The notes below the pieces were generated by a model that did no database searches, was not told the origin of the DNA, and saw only the letters and a list, made by a program, of their open reading frames with translations. Source: Acrocarpospora corrugata (lineage in GTDB: Bacteria > Actinomycetota > Actinomycetes > Streptosporangiales > Streptosporangiaceae). From it: a stretch of DNA of 64,000 nucleotides. Position numbers and translations under genes: made by a program. The stretch lies in assembly GCF_009687845.1 (NCBI RefSeq), contig NZ_BLAD01000036.1, forward strand, positions 248,001 through 312,000, in the 5' to 3' direction. Shown one piece after another: positions 43,738-52,016 of the stretch (its first letter is position 1; each line of letters starts with the position of its first letter).

Positions 43738-43903
43738 CAATCCCCTGGGGCGGGGTGGGACCAACAGTTCTGTCGCGAGTCGCCCGAATGTGCGATCTGC
43801 GACTGTCGCCCTTCGGCGGTGGCACATGCGCCGCCGCCGGAGGCTGCCCCCGGACCCCCGGGCCGCGTGAGAAAGGTGACGCTCACGCGGCCCGGGCTTT
43901 TCC
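43738..43903 (+). ncRNA. Candidate small non-coding RNA (about 165 nt)
   Basis: The 400-base gap between the transporter and CopC holds no convincing gene, yet has a good promoter and a classical terminator about 165 bases apart. Internal inverted repeats support a folded RNA: AGTCGC/GCGACT around a 15-base loop and GGCGG/CCGCC before the terminator stem. I do not recognise a family; it lacks the conserved SRP, tmRNA and RNase P motifs. A 6S/Ms1-like regulator or an untranslated leader attenuating copC are alternatives. Confidence 0.45.
43857..43902 (+). terminator. Strong intrinsic terminator
   Basis: CCCGGGCCGCGTGAG (43857-43871) and CTCACGCGGCCCGGG (43882-43896) pair perfectly over 15 bp with a 10-base loop, followed by CTTTTCC. 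No protein gene on the plus strand ends nearby, which is why a small RNA is proposed. Confidence 0.8.
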
Positions 43904-43991
43904 ATTCCGGAACCGGACAGATCGCCCAGCTGACTCGCCAGATGGCACGATGGCTTCCGTACCACCAACGCCAAGGGAAGGTCATCCAAAG

Positions 43992-44540
43992 GTGAGGCGT
44001 CTAATCACGGTCCTGCTGCTAACCGGCGTCGCCGTAATCACGGCCCCGCCGGCCGCCCAGGCCCACAACGTCCTCCTGGGCAGCGACCCCGGCAAGGGCG
44101 CCACGCTCACCGCGCCCCCCACGGAGATCCGCCTCACCTTCGACCAGCCCGTGCGCGCCGAGTTCGCGAAGATCGCCCTCACCGACGCCGCCGGCGCGCA
44201 CTACGAATCCGGCACGCTGACCGTCGAGAAGAACGACGTGATCGCCCCGGTGAGCGCCCTCACCACCGCGGGCACCTACACGATCGGCTACCAGATCCTC
44301 TCCAACGACGGCCACCCGGTAACCGGCAACATCACCTTCACCTTCACCTACGCCACCGGCGCCCAACCGGCCGCCGCCGCGACGGCCCCCACCATCGCGC
44401 CCGCCGCCCCCGCCGGAGCCATCCTCCCCGCCGGCGGCGGCAGCTGGGTCTGGGGCCTCCTCGCCGCCACAGCCGCCCTCCTCGCCCTCACCGTCCGCGT
44501 CCTGGCCCGCCACGACCGCAACCTGCGCGGCACCGCATGA
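43992..44540 (+). CDS. CopC-domain copper-binding protein, membrane-anchored
   Basis: Periplasm-side copper carrier of the CopC/YcnJ type. The signal peptide ends AAQA and the mature chain begins with His25 (HNVLLGSDP), the typical N-terminal copper ligand; a second ligand is in ILSNDGHPVTGN. The beta-sandwich (RLTFDQPVRAEFAKIALTD) is followed by an Ala/Pro linker and a C-terminal helix (WVWGLLAATAALLALTVRVL). 182 residues from GTG 43992, chosen because GGGAAGG precedes it and the signal peptide starts there; in-frame codons further upstream belong to the small-RNA region. Overlaps copD-type gene by ATGA. Confidence 0.88.
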   Translation: MRRLITVLLLTGVAVITAPPAAQAHNVLLGSDPGKGATLTAPPTEIRLTFDQPVRAEFAKIALTDAAGAHYESGTLTVEKNDVIAPVSALTTAGTYTIGYQILSNDGHPVTGNITFTFTYATGAQPAAAATAPTIAPAAPAGAILPAGGGSWVWGLLAATAALLALTVRVLARHDRNLRGTA

Positions 44541-45724
44541 CCACCACCCCCGACCACACTTTGCGCAGCGCGTCCCCCGAGACCGACGTCCCGCAAGCCG
44601 GAGCCGACCTCCCATCGCTTGACGAGTCCAGAAGCGACCTCCCATCGCCCGATAAGTCCACAGATGACCTGCCGTCGCTCGACGCATCAGCGCGAACCGG
44701 GGACGCAGGCTCGGACCGGCGCGTGGCCGACACCGAATCCCGTCGGCCGATCCCCTTGGCGGCGGTCGCCGTCGCGGGTGTTTTCGCCGTCGTCATCGCC
44801 ACCTGGCTGACCGCCCCCGACGAGGCTCCCGGCATCGCCGTCCCCGGCGTCGTCGTCGACTACGGCCTGCCCATCGTCCGCCTGCTCCTGGACGTGGCCG
44901 CGCTGTCCACCGTCGGCCTGAGCCTGCTCCCCAAACTGCTGGGCTTCGACGATCCGGACCGCACCGAGCCGATCGCCGCGCGAGCCCGCCACTGGGCCGT
45001 CGTCTCCGCCCTCACCTGGTGCGCCGCCGCCCTGCTGGCCACCCTGCTGAGCGCCGCCGAGGTCATGCCCGGCCAGATCCCCGACGTGGCCTACTACGTG
45101 GAGACGATCGGCTCCGGCCAGGGCCTGGTCGTCAGCGCCTCCGCCGCCCTGGTCAGCGCCGCCATCGGAACCCTGGCCATCCGCTTCGGCGAGAAGGTCC
45201 CCGCCGAACTCCGCATCCTCCTGGCCATGTTCGGCCTGCTCCCCCTCCCCGTCACCGGCCACGCCTCCAACTGGTACTGGCACGACCTCAGCATGGTCTC
45301 CATGGAGCTCCACGTCATCGGCGCCTCAGCCTGGACCGGCGGCCTCCTCGCCATCACCCTCTTCCTGGCCCGCAACCGCGACCTCCTCGCCACCACCCTC
45401 CCCCGCTTCTCCCGCCTGGCCACCATCAGCCTGCTCCTGGTCGGCCTCTCCGGCCTCTTCAACGGCATCGTCGAACTCCTCCTCACCCCCACCACCCCCT
45501 TCCCCGACTCCCTCTTCACCACCGGCTACGGCCAACTCCTCCTCGCCAAAACCGCCTTCGCCGCCACCATCGCCCTCCTCGCCGCCAACATCCGCTGGCG
45601 CCTCCTCCCCGCCATCACCCGCGCCCACCCCACCGCCTTCGCCACCTGGGCCACCGTCGAACTCACCATCATGGGCCTGGCCTACGGCGTCGCCGTGGCC
45701 CTGACCCGCGCCCCCGTCGCCTGA
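44537..45724 (+). CDS. CopD family copper membrane protein with repetitive N-terminus
   Basis: Polytopic membrane protein thought to take up or handle copper with CopC. 395 residues; about eight helices follow an unusual 70-residue cytosolic head with three copies of DLPS[LP]D-x-S (DLPSLDES, DLPSPDKS, DLPSLDAS). Candidate metal residues are the histidines in VTGHASNWYWHDLS and MELHVIGASAWTGG. Coupled to the CopC gene by ATGA. The last codons (GVAVALTRAPVA) lie in a DNA segment that is repeated imperfectly three more times beyond the stop. Confidence 0.87.
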   Translation: MTTTPDHTLRSASPETDVPQAGADLPSLDESRSDLPSPDKSTDDLPSLDASARTGDAGSDRRVADTESRRPIPLAAVAVAGVFAVVIATWLTAPDEAPGIAVPGVVVDYGLPIVRLLLDVAALSTVGLSLLPKLLGFDDPDRTEPIAARARHWAVVSALTWCAAALLATLLSAAEVMPGQIPDVAYYVETIGSGQGLVVSASAALVSAAIGTLAIRFGEKVPAELRILLAMFGLLPLPVTGHASNWYWHDLSMVSMELHVIGASAWTGGLLAITLFLARNRDLLATTLPRFSRLATISLLLVGLSGLFNGIVELLLTPTTPFPDSLFTTGYGQLLLAKTAFAATIALLAANIRWRLLPAITRAHPTAFATWATVELTIMGLAYGVAVALTRAPVA

Positions 45725-45893
45725 CGGGCGGGCCAGGCACGCGGTATCGCCGTAGCTCAGACCCGCGCCCCCACTGCCTGACACCCGAGCCAGGCATGCG
45801 GAGTCACCGTGGCCAGACCCGTGCCCCGCCGTCCGACGGGCGGGCCGGGCACGCATGCATGCGGCGTCGCCGTCGCCCCGACCCGCGCCCCTG
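45672..45893 (+). repeat. Imperfect tandem repeats of the copD 3' end
   Basis: The segment spanning the end of copD is repeated: a partial copy inside the gene (45672-45721), then 45722-45778 (57 bp), 45779-45833 (55 bp) and 45834-45893 (60 bp). Each copy has GACGGGCGGGCCAGGCACGC-like, CGCCGTGGC-like and GACCCGCGCCCC parts. The copies have diverged and now fill most of the gap to the next gene. Confidence 0.7.
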
Positions 45894-45941
45894 CGGGGTG
45901 CCAGGCGTGGCACGCTTGGGGGAACTGACGGGGGGTTTTCG

Positions 45942-46604
45942 GTGGGCGACGGCTTGGTGCGGGAGCTGCTGCGTGGTTTGCCGGTGTTTGCGGTGGAGCT
46001 GCCGGAGTTTGAGGTGGATGCCGCGCCGGAGGATCCCGTGCGGCTGTTCGGGCAGTGGCTCATGTCGGCGATCGAGGTCGGGCAGCCTGAGCCGCACGCG
46101 ATGGCGCTCGGCACCGCCGATGAGCGGGGGCGGCCGTCGTCACGGGTTCTGATCTGCAAGGACGTCGATTCTGATGGTCGCTGGTACTTCGCGTCCGACC
46201 GGAACAGCCGCAAGGGCCGCGAGCTGGCCGCCAATCCGTTTGCGGCGATGGCGTTCTACTGGCCGAGGCAGGGGCGGCAGATTCGTATCCGCGGGTCGGT
46301 GCACGCCCTTGACGCCGAGGCCAGTGCGGCCGACTTTCGGGCCCGCTCGGAGGGGTCGCGGGCCGAGGCGCTCACCGGGCGACAGTCACAGATTCTGAAC
46401 GACCCGGCGGAGTTGGAAGCCGCCCTCAGAGCCGCTCGGGAACGGCTTGCCGCGGACCCGGAGTTGGTCGCTCCCGGGTGGACCTTGTATGCGGTGACCG
46501 CTGACGAGGTGGAGTTCTGGCAAGGTGACCGCGACCGCCGTCATATCCGCCTGCGATACGTGCGTGACGGCCGCTCCTGGGCTCGTCAACGACTCTGGCC
46601 CTGA
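45942..46604 (+). CDS. PNPOx-family flavoprotein (PdxH-like)
   Basis: FMN-binding split-barrel enzyme, 220 residues, resembling pyridoxamine 5'-phosphate oxidase and phenazine PhzG. Core motifs: MALGTADERGRPSSRVLICKD in two parts (MALGTADERG, RPSSRVLICKD), FASDRNSRKGRELAANPFAA, FYWPRQGRQIRIRG and the C-terminal WQGDRDRRHIRLRY with the conserved RxHxR. The segment between these, normally carrying SQxGAWAS, is altered (SRAEALTGRQSQILND), so true vitamin B6 oxidase activity is uncertain. Start GTG 45942 has GGGGGG six bases ahead. Overlaps the convergent gene by 19 bases. Confidence 0.83.
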   Translation: MGDGLVRELLRGLPVFAVELPEFEVDAAPEDPVRLFGQWLMSAIEVGQPEPHAMALGTADERGRPSSRVLICKDVDSDGRWYFASDRNSRKGRELAANPFAAMAFYWPRQGRQIRIRGSVHALDAEASAADFRARSEGSRAEALTGRQSQILNDPAELEAALRAARERLAADPELVAPGWTLYAVTADEVEFWQGDRDRRHIRLRYVRDGRSWARQRLWP

Positions 46605-47071
46605 CCTCCGATGCTGGCGAGGGCTGCTGCGACGGTGTCCGGCAGCGTTTGCCGTACGGGCACGGAGTAGTGGTTGGCCAGGTGGATCAGGTAGCGGTTA
46701 CGTTCTGGGTTGGGGCAGTCCGGGGGGCAGCCGAGGACGGCCTTGCCGGTGGTGACGTCGTGGCCGAATTCGACGTTGGTGGTGAAGCCGGGGAGGGTGG
46801 CGAGGTCACGGGGGATCCAGAAGAGGATCGCGGTGGCGGACTCGCGGGCCCTGGTCTCCCAGCTGAACTGGTCGTCGTAGTCGGCGGCGCGGATGGCGTC
46901 GCGGGACTCGGGGATGAGGATGGCGAGGTCGCCAGGCCAGGAGCGTTGAATGAGCGTGATCGCCGCCGGGCGCCAGGAGCGGACGGCGGGGCTGCGCGGG
47001 GTCGGGCCGGCCAGGAAGATCGATGGGCCGGTGGGGAGGGGTTCGCGGGCCCAGATCTCGGTGATCGTCAT
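46586..47071 (-). CDS. Nucleoside 2-deoxyribosyltransferase-like protein
   Basis: 161 residues with the Rossmann-like signature of the family: IFLAGPTPRS at the start (nucleotide/substrate loop), AILIPESRDA, an ARESATAILFWIPRDL strand and TTNVEFGHDV, where the Glu of NVEFG is the usual nucleophile position. Members transfer or hydrolyse deoxyribosyl groups, or act as nucleotide-sanitising hydrolases. Overlaps the HIT protein gene upstream by ATGA, so both nucleotide-type enzymes are made together. Confidence 0.82.
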   Translation of the reverse strand: MTITEIWAREPLPTGPSIFLAGPTPRSPAVRSWRPAAITLIQRSWPGDLAILIPESRDAIRAADYDDQFSWETRARESATAILFWIPRDLATLPGFTTNVEFGHDVTTGKAVLGCPPDCPNPERNRYLIHLANHYSVPVRQTLPDTVAAALASIGGQGQSR

Positions 47072-47403
47072 GGTTGAGGGTTCCACGGAAGCGGGAGGCG
47101 GTCGCCTTCGGTGCGTGGGACGACGTGCAGGTGCAGGTGGAAGACCGACTGCGTGGCGGCGGTGCCGCGGGAGGTGATGATGTTGGCCGCCGGGTGGTCG
47201 GCGGCCAGTTCGGCGGCGCGGAGCATCGTCCTGGCGGAGACTTCGGGGTCCTCGGCGACGTCGGCGACGTGCGCGTGCGGGATGAGCAGGACGTGGCCCG
47301 GCGTGACCGGGCCGATCGGGGTGATGGCGATCGTCTCCGGCCAGGCGCGGACGATGGTGGCGGGGGCGCGCCTGGCGATGATGTCGCAGAACACGCAGGT
47401 CAT
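47068..47403 (-). CDS. HIT family nucleotide hydrolase/transferase
   Basis: Histidine-triad protein of 111 residues. Zinc-type opening TCVFCDIIARRAPA, conserved HVLLIPHAHVADVAE and the catalytic triad HLHLHVVP. HIT proteins cleave AMP from phosphoramidates or diadenosine polyphosphates. Paired with the deoxyribosyltransferase-like gene through a 4-base ATGA overlap, which suggests a joint role in nucleotide salvage or sanitation. Confidence 0.9.
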   Translation of the reverse strand: MTCVFCDIIARRAPATIVRAWPETIAITPIGPVTPGHVLLIPHAHVADVAEDPEVSARTMLRAAELAADHPAANIITSRGTAATQSVFHLHLHVVPRTEGDRLPLPWNPQP

Positions 47404-47460
47404 CAGCCATCCATGGGGATCGCCTCAACTCCAGGGCGGCCTGGAGCCGAGGCGGGAGCG

Positions 47461-48594
47461 TCAGTGGACTTCGGCCGGGGCGGCGTCGGGGGCACGCAGC
47501 TGGAATCGGCTGGACAGGAGTTCGACCACGAGCCAGCTGGCGAACAGGAGCCCGGCGGCCAGCGGCCAGGAGCCGGGGCCGTACGGAGGGGCCTCCAGCA
47601 GGAGGTCCTGGAGGTAGAGGCCGCCGTACACGCCCGCGGTGATCAGGGCGGTGCCGAGCAGGGGACGGATGTAGGTGGGCAGCGGGATGAGGAAGGCCAG
47701 GTCGACGGCGACGGCCGCGACCAGCAGGAAGTACGGGATGGCGGAGCCGGGGAAGCCGCCGACGACCAGCAGCGGCCAGATCAGCGTGCGGTAGGCGAGG
47801 TAGCCGACCGCGATCGCGGTGGCGGTGCCGGCGCGGCCGACCATGATGCGCGCCATGATGAGGATGATCATGCCGACGACGCCCGCGTACACCGAGTAGA
47901 CGGAGTCGGGGACGGGCAGCGAGAAGTTCTGGATGGCGACCAGGTCGATCGGGCGGCCCAGCGACTCGGCGGCGAACTTGAGCAGCTCCGGCTCGGCTTC
48001 CGGCTGGCCGCGGACCCAGGCGGCCAGGCCGAGCACGCCGTACTCCTGGTGCTGGCTGGGGAAGATCGCGTTTTCCAGGAAGAAGCCGAACAGGGCGGTG
48101 AGCACCACCGTGCGGGTACGGCCGGCGGGCGCGCCCACGAACCAGCCGCGGATCACTCCGGCGATCATGAAGGCCGTGCCGATGAACAGCAGCGCGTGGG
48201 AAGGGCTCCAGGCGGTGATGTCCAGGCCGTTCACACGGTGGTTGATCAAGTCGAGGGGCACGGCGATGAGGAAGAGGCCGGTCCCCCACTGGATCAGCCG
48301 GGAGGCGGTGCGGTCCACGCCGTAGCCGGTGTACCAGTGCACGATCGTCAGGGCGACGGCGAGCGCGGTGCCGATCGTGTTGAGCATGTGCGGCGGAGCG
48401 AGGTCGTCCCGGATCCACCGGAAGTGCCACGACACATCCCAGGATGCGCCGAGCACCTTGAAAACGAACGCCACCAGCCAGCCGAGGTAGAGGACACGGA
48501 ACAACTCCGCAGGAGTTTCCCGCCCCGCCGTCCCTCTTGTCCAGTATGGGAGAGCCCACCCAATGATCCGGGAGGGGGCCTGCTTGAGCGACAT
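47461..48594 (-). CDS. Polytopic membrane protein, function unknown
   Basis: About 377 residues with eight or nine transmembrane helices. Recognisable motifs within the family are SWDVSWHFRWIRDDLAPPHM, WSPSHALLFIGTAFMIAGV, NAIFPSQHQEYGV and GGFPGSAIPYFLL; the recurring His, Trp and Asp near membrane boundaries hint at ligand or cofactor binding, but I cannot name a family. ATG 48594 is taken as the start; GTG four codons earlier is also possible. It stands 57 bases upstream of the HIT gene on the same strand. Confidence 0.78.
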   Translation of the reverse strand: MSLKQAPSRIIGWALPYWTRGTAGRETPAELFRVLYLGWLVAFVFKVLGASWDVSWHFRWIRDDLAPPHMLNTIGTALAVALTIVHWYTGYGVDRTASRLIQWGTGLFLIAVPLDLINHRVNGLDITAWSPSHALLFIGTAFMIAGVIRGWFVGAPAGRTRTVVLTALFGFFLENAIFPSQHQEYGVLGLAAWVRGQPEAEPELLKFAAESLGRPIDLVAIQNFSLPVPDSVYSVYAGVVGMIILIMARIMVGRAGTATAIAVGYLAYRTLIWPLLVVGGFPGSAIPYFLLVAAVAVDLAFLIPLPTYIRPLLGTALITAGVYGGLYLQDLLLEAPPYGPGSWPLAAGLLFASWLVVELLSSRFQLRAPDAAPAEVH

Positions 48595-48714
48595 TCCAGA
48601 GTTCACGCGCGAAATGATGCCGTTGTCTTTACCTGTGGCGCAATCATGCCTGCGGATTCGTGGCCCGATCGGATGCTAAGCGGTCCCTCGCGGAGGCCGG
48701 TGGGGGGTGAGAGG

Positions 48715-51700
48715 TCACAGCGTCGTATGCCGCAGCTCCTGCGCCACAGTCGTGAAATATCGTTGCTTGGCCCATTCATCGCGGTTGCCGATCAGGTAGA
48801 GGCGGCGTTTGGCCCGGCTCACGGCGACGTTGAGCAGGTTGGGGTTCCGGGCCGCCCACTGTTTCGCGCCGGGGCTGCGCGGATCGCCGCCGAGCACGAG
48901 AATGACCACGTCAGCCTCTTTGCCCTGAGCCGTGTGCACAGTTCCGGCTTCGATTCCCCGGTAAGCCCGCGTCACCTTGCTGAGTGATCGCACCACCGTC
49001 CGGAATGGGCTGATCACGAAGATGTCCGCCGGAGCGACGCCCTCCCGCGTGAGCCGGGTCAGGATCCGTTCGAGCACGACCCCCTCCGCCGGAATCCAGT
49101 GGCCCTCCGATTCGGTGGCGACCACGTCCAGCCACATGCTCTCCGGGAGGGCGAGCGGCGCGCCGGCGGACTTTCCGTACACCATGAGGCCGTCGTAGGC
49201 GATGGCGTTGGAGATCGTGAACATCGGCTGGTCGCAGCGGCGGTGCACCCGCAACGGCGCGCCCACCCAGATCGGGCCGCTCTCCCCGGGAAGGTAGGTG
49301 CCGTAGCCGGTGACGGCGTCGGCCAGCTGCTGAACCGAAGTCCGCGCCGGAAGCCACTTCTCCCCGGCGACGCCGAAGGTCCCGCGAAGAGCCTGCTGCG
49401 CGGTGAACGGGAGGGTCACGATCGGTTCCAGCTGAAGAGGGTCGCCGACGGCCACGACGCGGCGGGAACGCCAGATCGCGCCCGCCGCGAGCTGCGGCGC
49501 GGCCTGCCCTGCCTCGTCGATGAGCAGCCAGCCCAGGGACTCCCGTCCGAGATGGGAGAACATGCGATCGAACGAGGCGAATGTGGTGGAGACCACGGGG
49601 ACGAGGAAGAACAGGCTCTGCCAGGCCGCCAGGACCGCCTCCGGTGGAGCGTCCCTGGGTGCCTCTCCTGTCAGGACGTCCATGGCCGCCTGGAGGTTGT
49701 TGCGCATCACGGTCGGGTGGGCGCGGAGGAACGCCTGGTGGAGCCGGAGCGCGTGCAGGAACAGGTCGCTCCGCGCCGCGTTCCATTGGGGGTCGGTCCA
49801 GAGCGTGCGCAGCTCCCGCCGCTCCTCCCCCGCCCACCATGCCTCGGTGGGTAGAAATTCACCCAAGTTCGCCCGATGCGGCTCAACCTTCGCACGAAGT
49901 TCGGCGATGCGCTCCCGCGCCGAGGCGAGCGACCCCCGCCGGGTGACCAGCTCATCGGTCACCCGGGCCACGCCCGACCGTAGCTCGTCCTCCCGCGCCC
50001 GCGCGGCCCCGAGCCGCCCTTGCGCGTCCTGGAGGGCCGCGACCAGAACCTGGTCCTCCGCCAGCCACTGCCGCGACGCCTTCCCCAGTGTGAAAATCGC
50101 GGTGACCAGCGTCGGCTGGAGTTCGCGGTGCGCGAGCCTGGCCCGCTCCCGGGCCTGGACCTCCCGGCGCACGCTCTCGGCGTGCCCCTCCCGTTCGGCG
50201 AGTTCCGCCCGCAGCTTCGTGAACCGGGTCTCACCGGCGGCGATCTCAGCGGCGAGCTGATCGACCCGGGCCGGGAGATCGTCCAGTTCCCCGAGCATGG
50301 CGCAGACGTCCTGCCGGCTCCGCCGCAGCGCGCGGACCCGCTCGTGCGCCGCCTGGAACGCCTTGACAGCCGGACGCCACGCTCCCGCCTGGTCGTGATT
50401 CCACTCTTTGAGCGTCTCCCGCAGGCCGGGCTTCTCCTTCGTGCCCCACCACATCCTGGACACGAACTCGGTCCTGAAGGACTTCCTCCCCAGCCGCGCC
50501 GCGACCAGCCCCCAGGCGGGCGCGTCGAGCACCCTGGTCGCGAGCTCGGCGAAATAGTCCGCGCCGTCCCGCCAGGGCGGGTCAAGCGCGTGCCGCCCCG
50601 GGATCTCGGTCGTGACGTTGGCGACCGCGCCGTTGTTGGCGGAGGCGACGACCATCTCGAATCCGGTCAGGTCGGCACGCCAGGTGTGGATCACCCGGAC
50701 GTACTCGCCGGTCGCCCAGGTGTGCTTGCCGGTGAAGGCCGCGGCGGGGGACGGCAGCGCGGCCAGCCGGATGGCGCGCTCGACGACGTTCGCGGCGACG
50801 AGGTCGCGCAGCATGGTGGTCTTGCCGGTGCCGGGCGGGCCGTTGACCGCGAACAGCCCGGCCGAGGAAGCGAGCCTGCTCATGATCGTGTTGACGGCGA
50901 ACTGCTGGCTCAGCGCCAGCGGCCGATCGGCCGCGGCGGGCCAGCGGCCGAGTGGCACCAGGTCGGGGATGACCTGGCGGTAGATCGCCTGATTGTCGGC
51001 GCGGAGGTCGACGCGGGCGGGCTCGCGGGTGGAGAGGTACTCGGCCAGGGCCGGGCCGTACCCGCCGGAGCGCACCGCCGCCGCGACCCGGGTGAGGTCG
51101 GGGACGATGAAGCTGTTGAGGAACTCGGAGCCTTCCTCCGTGTTGTACGCCCGGGTCCTGCCGACCTGCACACTCTTGACCAGCAGCCCCGCCGGAGCGA
51201 GGATCCGGGTCACGCCCAGCCGCTCGGCGGCGATTTGCACCAGGCCGGCGAGCTCGTCCTGGCCCAGCGGACGCCCGACGTGGATTCCCTTCCTGGCCAG
51301 TTCCGCCGCCACCCCGTCGCCCTGGTGCGCGGCGGTCACACGCTGGAACGCCGCCGCCAGGCCAACGGATGCCTCCTCGAACCCGGTCAGCCACTTCGGG
51401 GACTTCGGCCCGGGGTCCGCGGTACGGCCCGCCGCCCAGGCGCCGCTGGAGAACTCGGCCGAGCCGAACAGCGGGCGGCCGTCGTCGGTGACGACGAGGG
51501 CGAACAGCGCGCTGGTTCCCGGCGGCCTGCTGTCGTGACTTTCCGGGTCCGCCCCGAAAACCTGTTCCAGCAGGGTACGCACCCGAGTCAGCTCGAACAC
51601 TCCGCCGAATAGGAGATGCCGCCACGTTCTGTCCGGATTCAGCCGCCGCCTCTTCAGGGGATGCCCTTCCTCCCAGGGCAGCGGTTCGCCGGGAGTGACC

Positions 51701-51819
51701 GAAAAGACGGGCGCGACGGCGTCCCGGGGATCGACCTTGGGAATCGTCTGCGGGCTGAACAGCTCGCAGGCACGCCAGAACTCGATGATTTGCGAACGGC
51801 CGGCGTTTGAGGGGGTCAC
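48715..51819 (-). CDS. Large SF1 DNA/RNA helicase (AAA_11/AAA_12 type) with internal coiled coil
   Basis: ATP-driven nucleic-acid translocase of the Upf1/Dna2-like group, 1034 residues. Walker A NGPPGTGKTTML lies near residue 325 and motif II LIDEAGQAAPQL near 763. Motif III VAVGDPLQLEPIV, motif V TVHTAQGKEADVVILVLGG and motif VI NVAVSRAKRRLYLIGN follow. Between Walker A and motif II are about 400 residues containing a long charged coiled coil (VDQLAAEIAAGETRFTKLRA and following), and the first 300 residues are a separate unassigned domain. GTG start with GGGAG four bases ahead. Relatives occur in defence and repair loci, but no partner gene here supports either role. Confidence 0.87.
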   Translation of the reverse strand: MTPSNAGRSQIIEFWRACELFSPQTIPKVDPRDAVAPVFSVTPGEPLPWEEGHPLKRRRLNPDRTWRHLLFGGVFELTRVRTLLEQVFGADPESHDSRPPGTSALFALVVTDDGRPLFGSAEFSSGAWAAGRTADPGPKSPKWLTGFEEASVGLAAAFQRVTAAHQGDGVAAELARKGIHVGRPLGQDELAGLVQIAAERLGVTRILAPAGLLVKSVQVGRTRAYNTEEGSEFLNSFIVPDLTRVAAAVRSGGYGPALAEYLSTREPARVDLRADNQAIYRQVIPDLVPLGRWPAAADRPLALSQQFAVNTIMSRLASSAGLFAVNGPPGTGKTTMLRDLVAANVVERAIRLAALPSPAAAFTGKHTWATGEYVRVIHTWRADLTGFEMVVASANNGAVANVTTEIPGRHALDPPWRDGADYFAELATRVLDAPAWGLVAARLGRKSFRTEFVSRMWWGTKEKPGLRETLKEWNHDQAGAWRPAVKAFQAAHERVRALRRSRQDVCAMLGELDDLPARVDQLAAEIAAGETRFTKLRAELAEREGHAESVRREVQARERARLAHRELQPTLVTAIFTLGKASRQWLAEDQVLVAALQDAQGRLGAARAREDELRSGVARVTDELVTRRGSLASARERIAELRAKVEPHRANLGEFLPTEAWWAGEERRELRTLWTDPQWNAARSDLFLHALRLHQAFLRAHPTVMRNNLQAAMDVLTGEAPRDAPPEAVLAAWQSLFFLVPVVSTTFASFDRMFSHLGRESLGWLLIDEAGQAAPQLAAGAIWRSRRVVAVGDPLQLEPIVTLPFTAQQALRGTFGVAGEKWLPARTSVQQLADAVTGYGTYLPGESGPIWVGAPLRVHRRCDQPMFTISNAIAYDGLMVYGKSAGAPLALPESMWLDVVATESEGHWIPAEGVVLERILTRLTREGVAPADIFVISPFRTVVRSLSKVTRAYRGIEAGTVHTAQGKEADVVILVLGGDPRSPGAKQWAARNPNLLNVAVSRAKRRLYLIGNRDEWAKQRYFTTVAQELRHTTL

Positions 51820-52016
51820 AGAACTCCCGAGCAGCTGATTGACAGGAACTCACGGGCCCGACCGGGCCCGGCACTGCGAACGCGATCACACCTTAGCCGC
51901 GGCCAGCGATCATGTCGCTACGTCACGCGATATTTCACTCACTAAACGCTTTGCCCGAAAAATCCAGTTCTCGTGGGACTTGGTGTTGTATTTGATTCGT
52001 GACGGAAGGAGTGGCG

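Noticed and set aside
45749-45760. GCCGTAGCTCAG string resembling the start of a tRNA
   Set aside because: No T-arm, anticodon stem or CCA-side pairing follows; the string is part of the copD-derived tandem repeat.
45672-45893. Tandem repeats considered as a CRISPR array
   Set aside because: Copies are contiguous and degenerate with no distinct spacers, and no cas genes are present.
48715-51819. Helicase as part of a known anti-phage system
   Set aside because: No recognisable nuclease, methylase or sensor partner adjoins it; the flanking genes are unrelated membrane and nucleotide enzymes.
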